From NCBI RefSeq assembly GCF_047496725.1, contig NC_132972.1, forward strand, positions 1,912,501 through 1,976,500: a DNA stretch of 64,000 bases. Direction: 5' to 3'. Position 1 is the stretch's first letter; each line of letters begins with the position of its first letter. Positions 63,384 through 64,000 of the stretch are shown here, piece by piece. This DNA comes from Anoplolepis gracilipes. Lineage: Eukaryota > Arthropoda > Insecta > Hymenoptera > Formicidae. Position numbers and translations under genes: made by a program. The notes beneath the pieces are model-generated. The model made no database searches and was not told the DNA's origin. It saw only the letters and a program-made list of their open reading frames with translations.

Positions 63384-63462
63384 CTAAATGTCCACCAGAT
63401 GTTGAAGCACATTGTATTCAACCAGAAAAAAGTAGCCAGGAAAAAGAAATGTGCCATTATCG
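63384..63462 (-). CDS. Internal exon A of a Methuselah-like GPCR (TM3)
   Basis: A 79-base internal exon: 2 bases finishing a codon, 25 full codons, then AG of a split codon. The peptide contains HFFFLATFFWLN followed by MCFNIWWTF, the third transmembrane helix and its cytoplasmic end as found in Methuselah-family receptors (insect seven-helix receptors of the secretin-like class, acting at the plasma membrane). The preceding intron ends TTTTTATGTTTCAG and the exon is followed by GTAAGTGAG, both good splice consensus. AG plus the first G of exon B restores Arg and continues as DLRP, the family's expected loop-2 start. The TM3 cysteine that normally bonds to extracellular loop 2 should lie upstream, outside the window. 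The FNIWWTFRDLRP style resembles Mth-like 1 (called Mist in Drosophila), but I cannot assign the paralogue from two exons. Too short for an open-frame search; found by reading splice-flanked codons. Confidence 0.9.
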
Positions 63463-63492
63463 CTGAAACATAAAAAGATAAATTTCATTATA
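63463..63492 (-). promoter_or_regulatory. 3' splice site before exon A
   Basis: Minus strand TTTATCTTTTTATGTTTCAG, a T-rich tract ending in CAG directly before the exon A codons. TAATG or ATAAT upstream could serve as a branch site, but it is weaker than the one before exon B. Confidence 0.75.
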
Positions 63493-63612
63493 GGTAATTT
63501 TGAAATTGTTTGAATTAAATTTTTTAATGCATTAGTTAAAATTTATTAAATATAACTGTTGGAATTGCGAAATTTTTAATTACTATTGTTTATTAATTTA
63601 TAATCATTATTA

Positions 63613-63615
<3 letters not shown>

Positions 63616-63648
<33 letters not shown>
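63616..63648 (+). repeat. (TA)n microsatellite
   Basis: TA repeat about 150 bases upstream (in gene orientation) of exon A. Confidence 0.95.
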
Positions 63649-63650
<2 letters not shown>

Positions 63651-64000
63651 TTAAATATCTAATATAATATATAGATATATGTATAATATATTAATATCTG
63701 ATATAATGTGCATACTTTAAGAGCATTTGTTTTTTTTATACTTTTAATCAATCTCAATTATTAGACCGATAAATACAAATATAAATGAATAAGAAAAAAA
63801 TGTAAGAATCAAAGTTAACGATCATTTGTTTAAAATTCAAAATTTCTTTTTACACTTAAAAATATTTTATCCGTTTACATATTCAATAAAATTTAACATT
63901 GTTTCAACGCCTCTGGTAAATTCTATCAATACCGATCTTTGATCATGTATCCAAACTCTTAACAGATTCAAAACATTTTGTAACGAGCTCGTTGAATAAA

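Larger units (their letters stand above)
63463..64000 (-). other. End of the intron before exon A (5' part outside window)
   Basis: AT-rich DNA with a (TA)n run at 63616-63648 and T runs. No further exon seen; the exon coding TM2 and the start of TM3 should lie to the right of the window. Confidence 0.6.

Overview
The window looks like insect nuclear DNA, most plausibly hymenopteran and perhaps ant. Two exons of a Methuselah-family (class B secretin-like, insect-expanded) GPCR are present, the base composition swings between very AT-rich stretches and stretches rich in undepleted CpG, and short DNA transposons and microsatellites are plentiful. The taxon is an inference, because no rRNA, mitochondrial or other marker gene is present.

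The only coding sequence I can support is two exons of one minus-strand gene. Exon A (63384-63462) encodes TM3. Exon B (5558-5742) encodes intracellular loop 2, TM4 and extracellular loop 2. Both have good splice sites and they join in frame across a split arginine codon (AG|G), so the 57,641 bases between them read as a single giant intron. Earlier exons (ectodomain, TM1-2) lie beyond the right edge and later ones (TM5-7, tail) beyond the left edge. Nothing else in the window reads convincingly as protein: the longer open frames sit on trinucleotide, (GA)n or (GT)n repeats, on mobile elements, or in stop-poor CpG-rich DNA.

The intron is a repeat reservoir. A non-autonomous TA-flanked DNA transposon family (about 550 bp, inverted termini starting GGGTAAACT) occurs eight times, four in each orientation, about 5.1 kb in total. 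Copy 3 (25252-26121) carries a nested retroposon-like insert with a 15-bp target duplication. Copy 5 (39200-40143) is a mosaic carrying part of the same insert. Copy 4 (28892-29462) is bracketed exactly by an 89-bp imperfect direct repeat. A second, palindromic element lies at 52260-52528 and a third inverted-repeat candidate at 54613-55152. Three diverged copies of an unrecognised CpG-rich motif lie between 54.3 and 56.6 kb.

The rest alternates between AT-rich DNA (runs of A or T, (TA)n) and CpG-rich patches of a few hundred bases that often contain GA/CT, GT/AC or GAC microsatellites. These patches could be intronic regulatory DNA, but the sequence alone does not show that. No tRNA, rRNA, recognised microRNA, CRISPR array or operon-like structure was seen.
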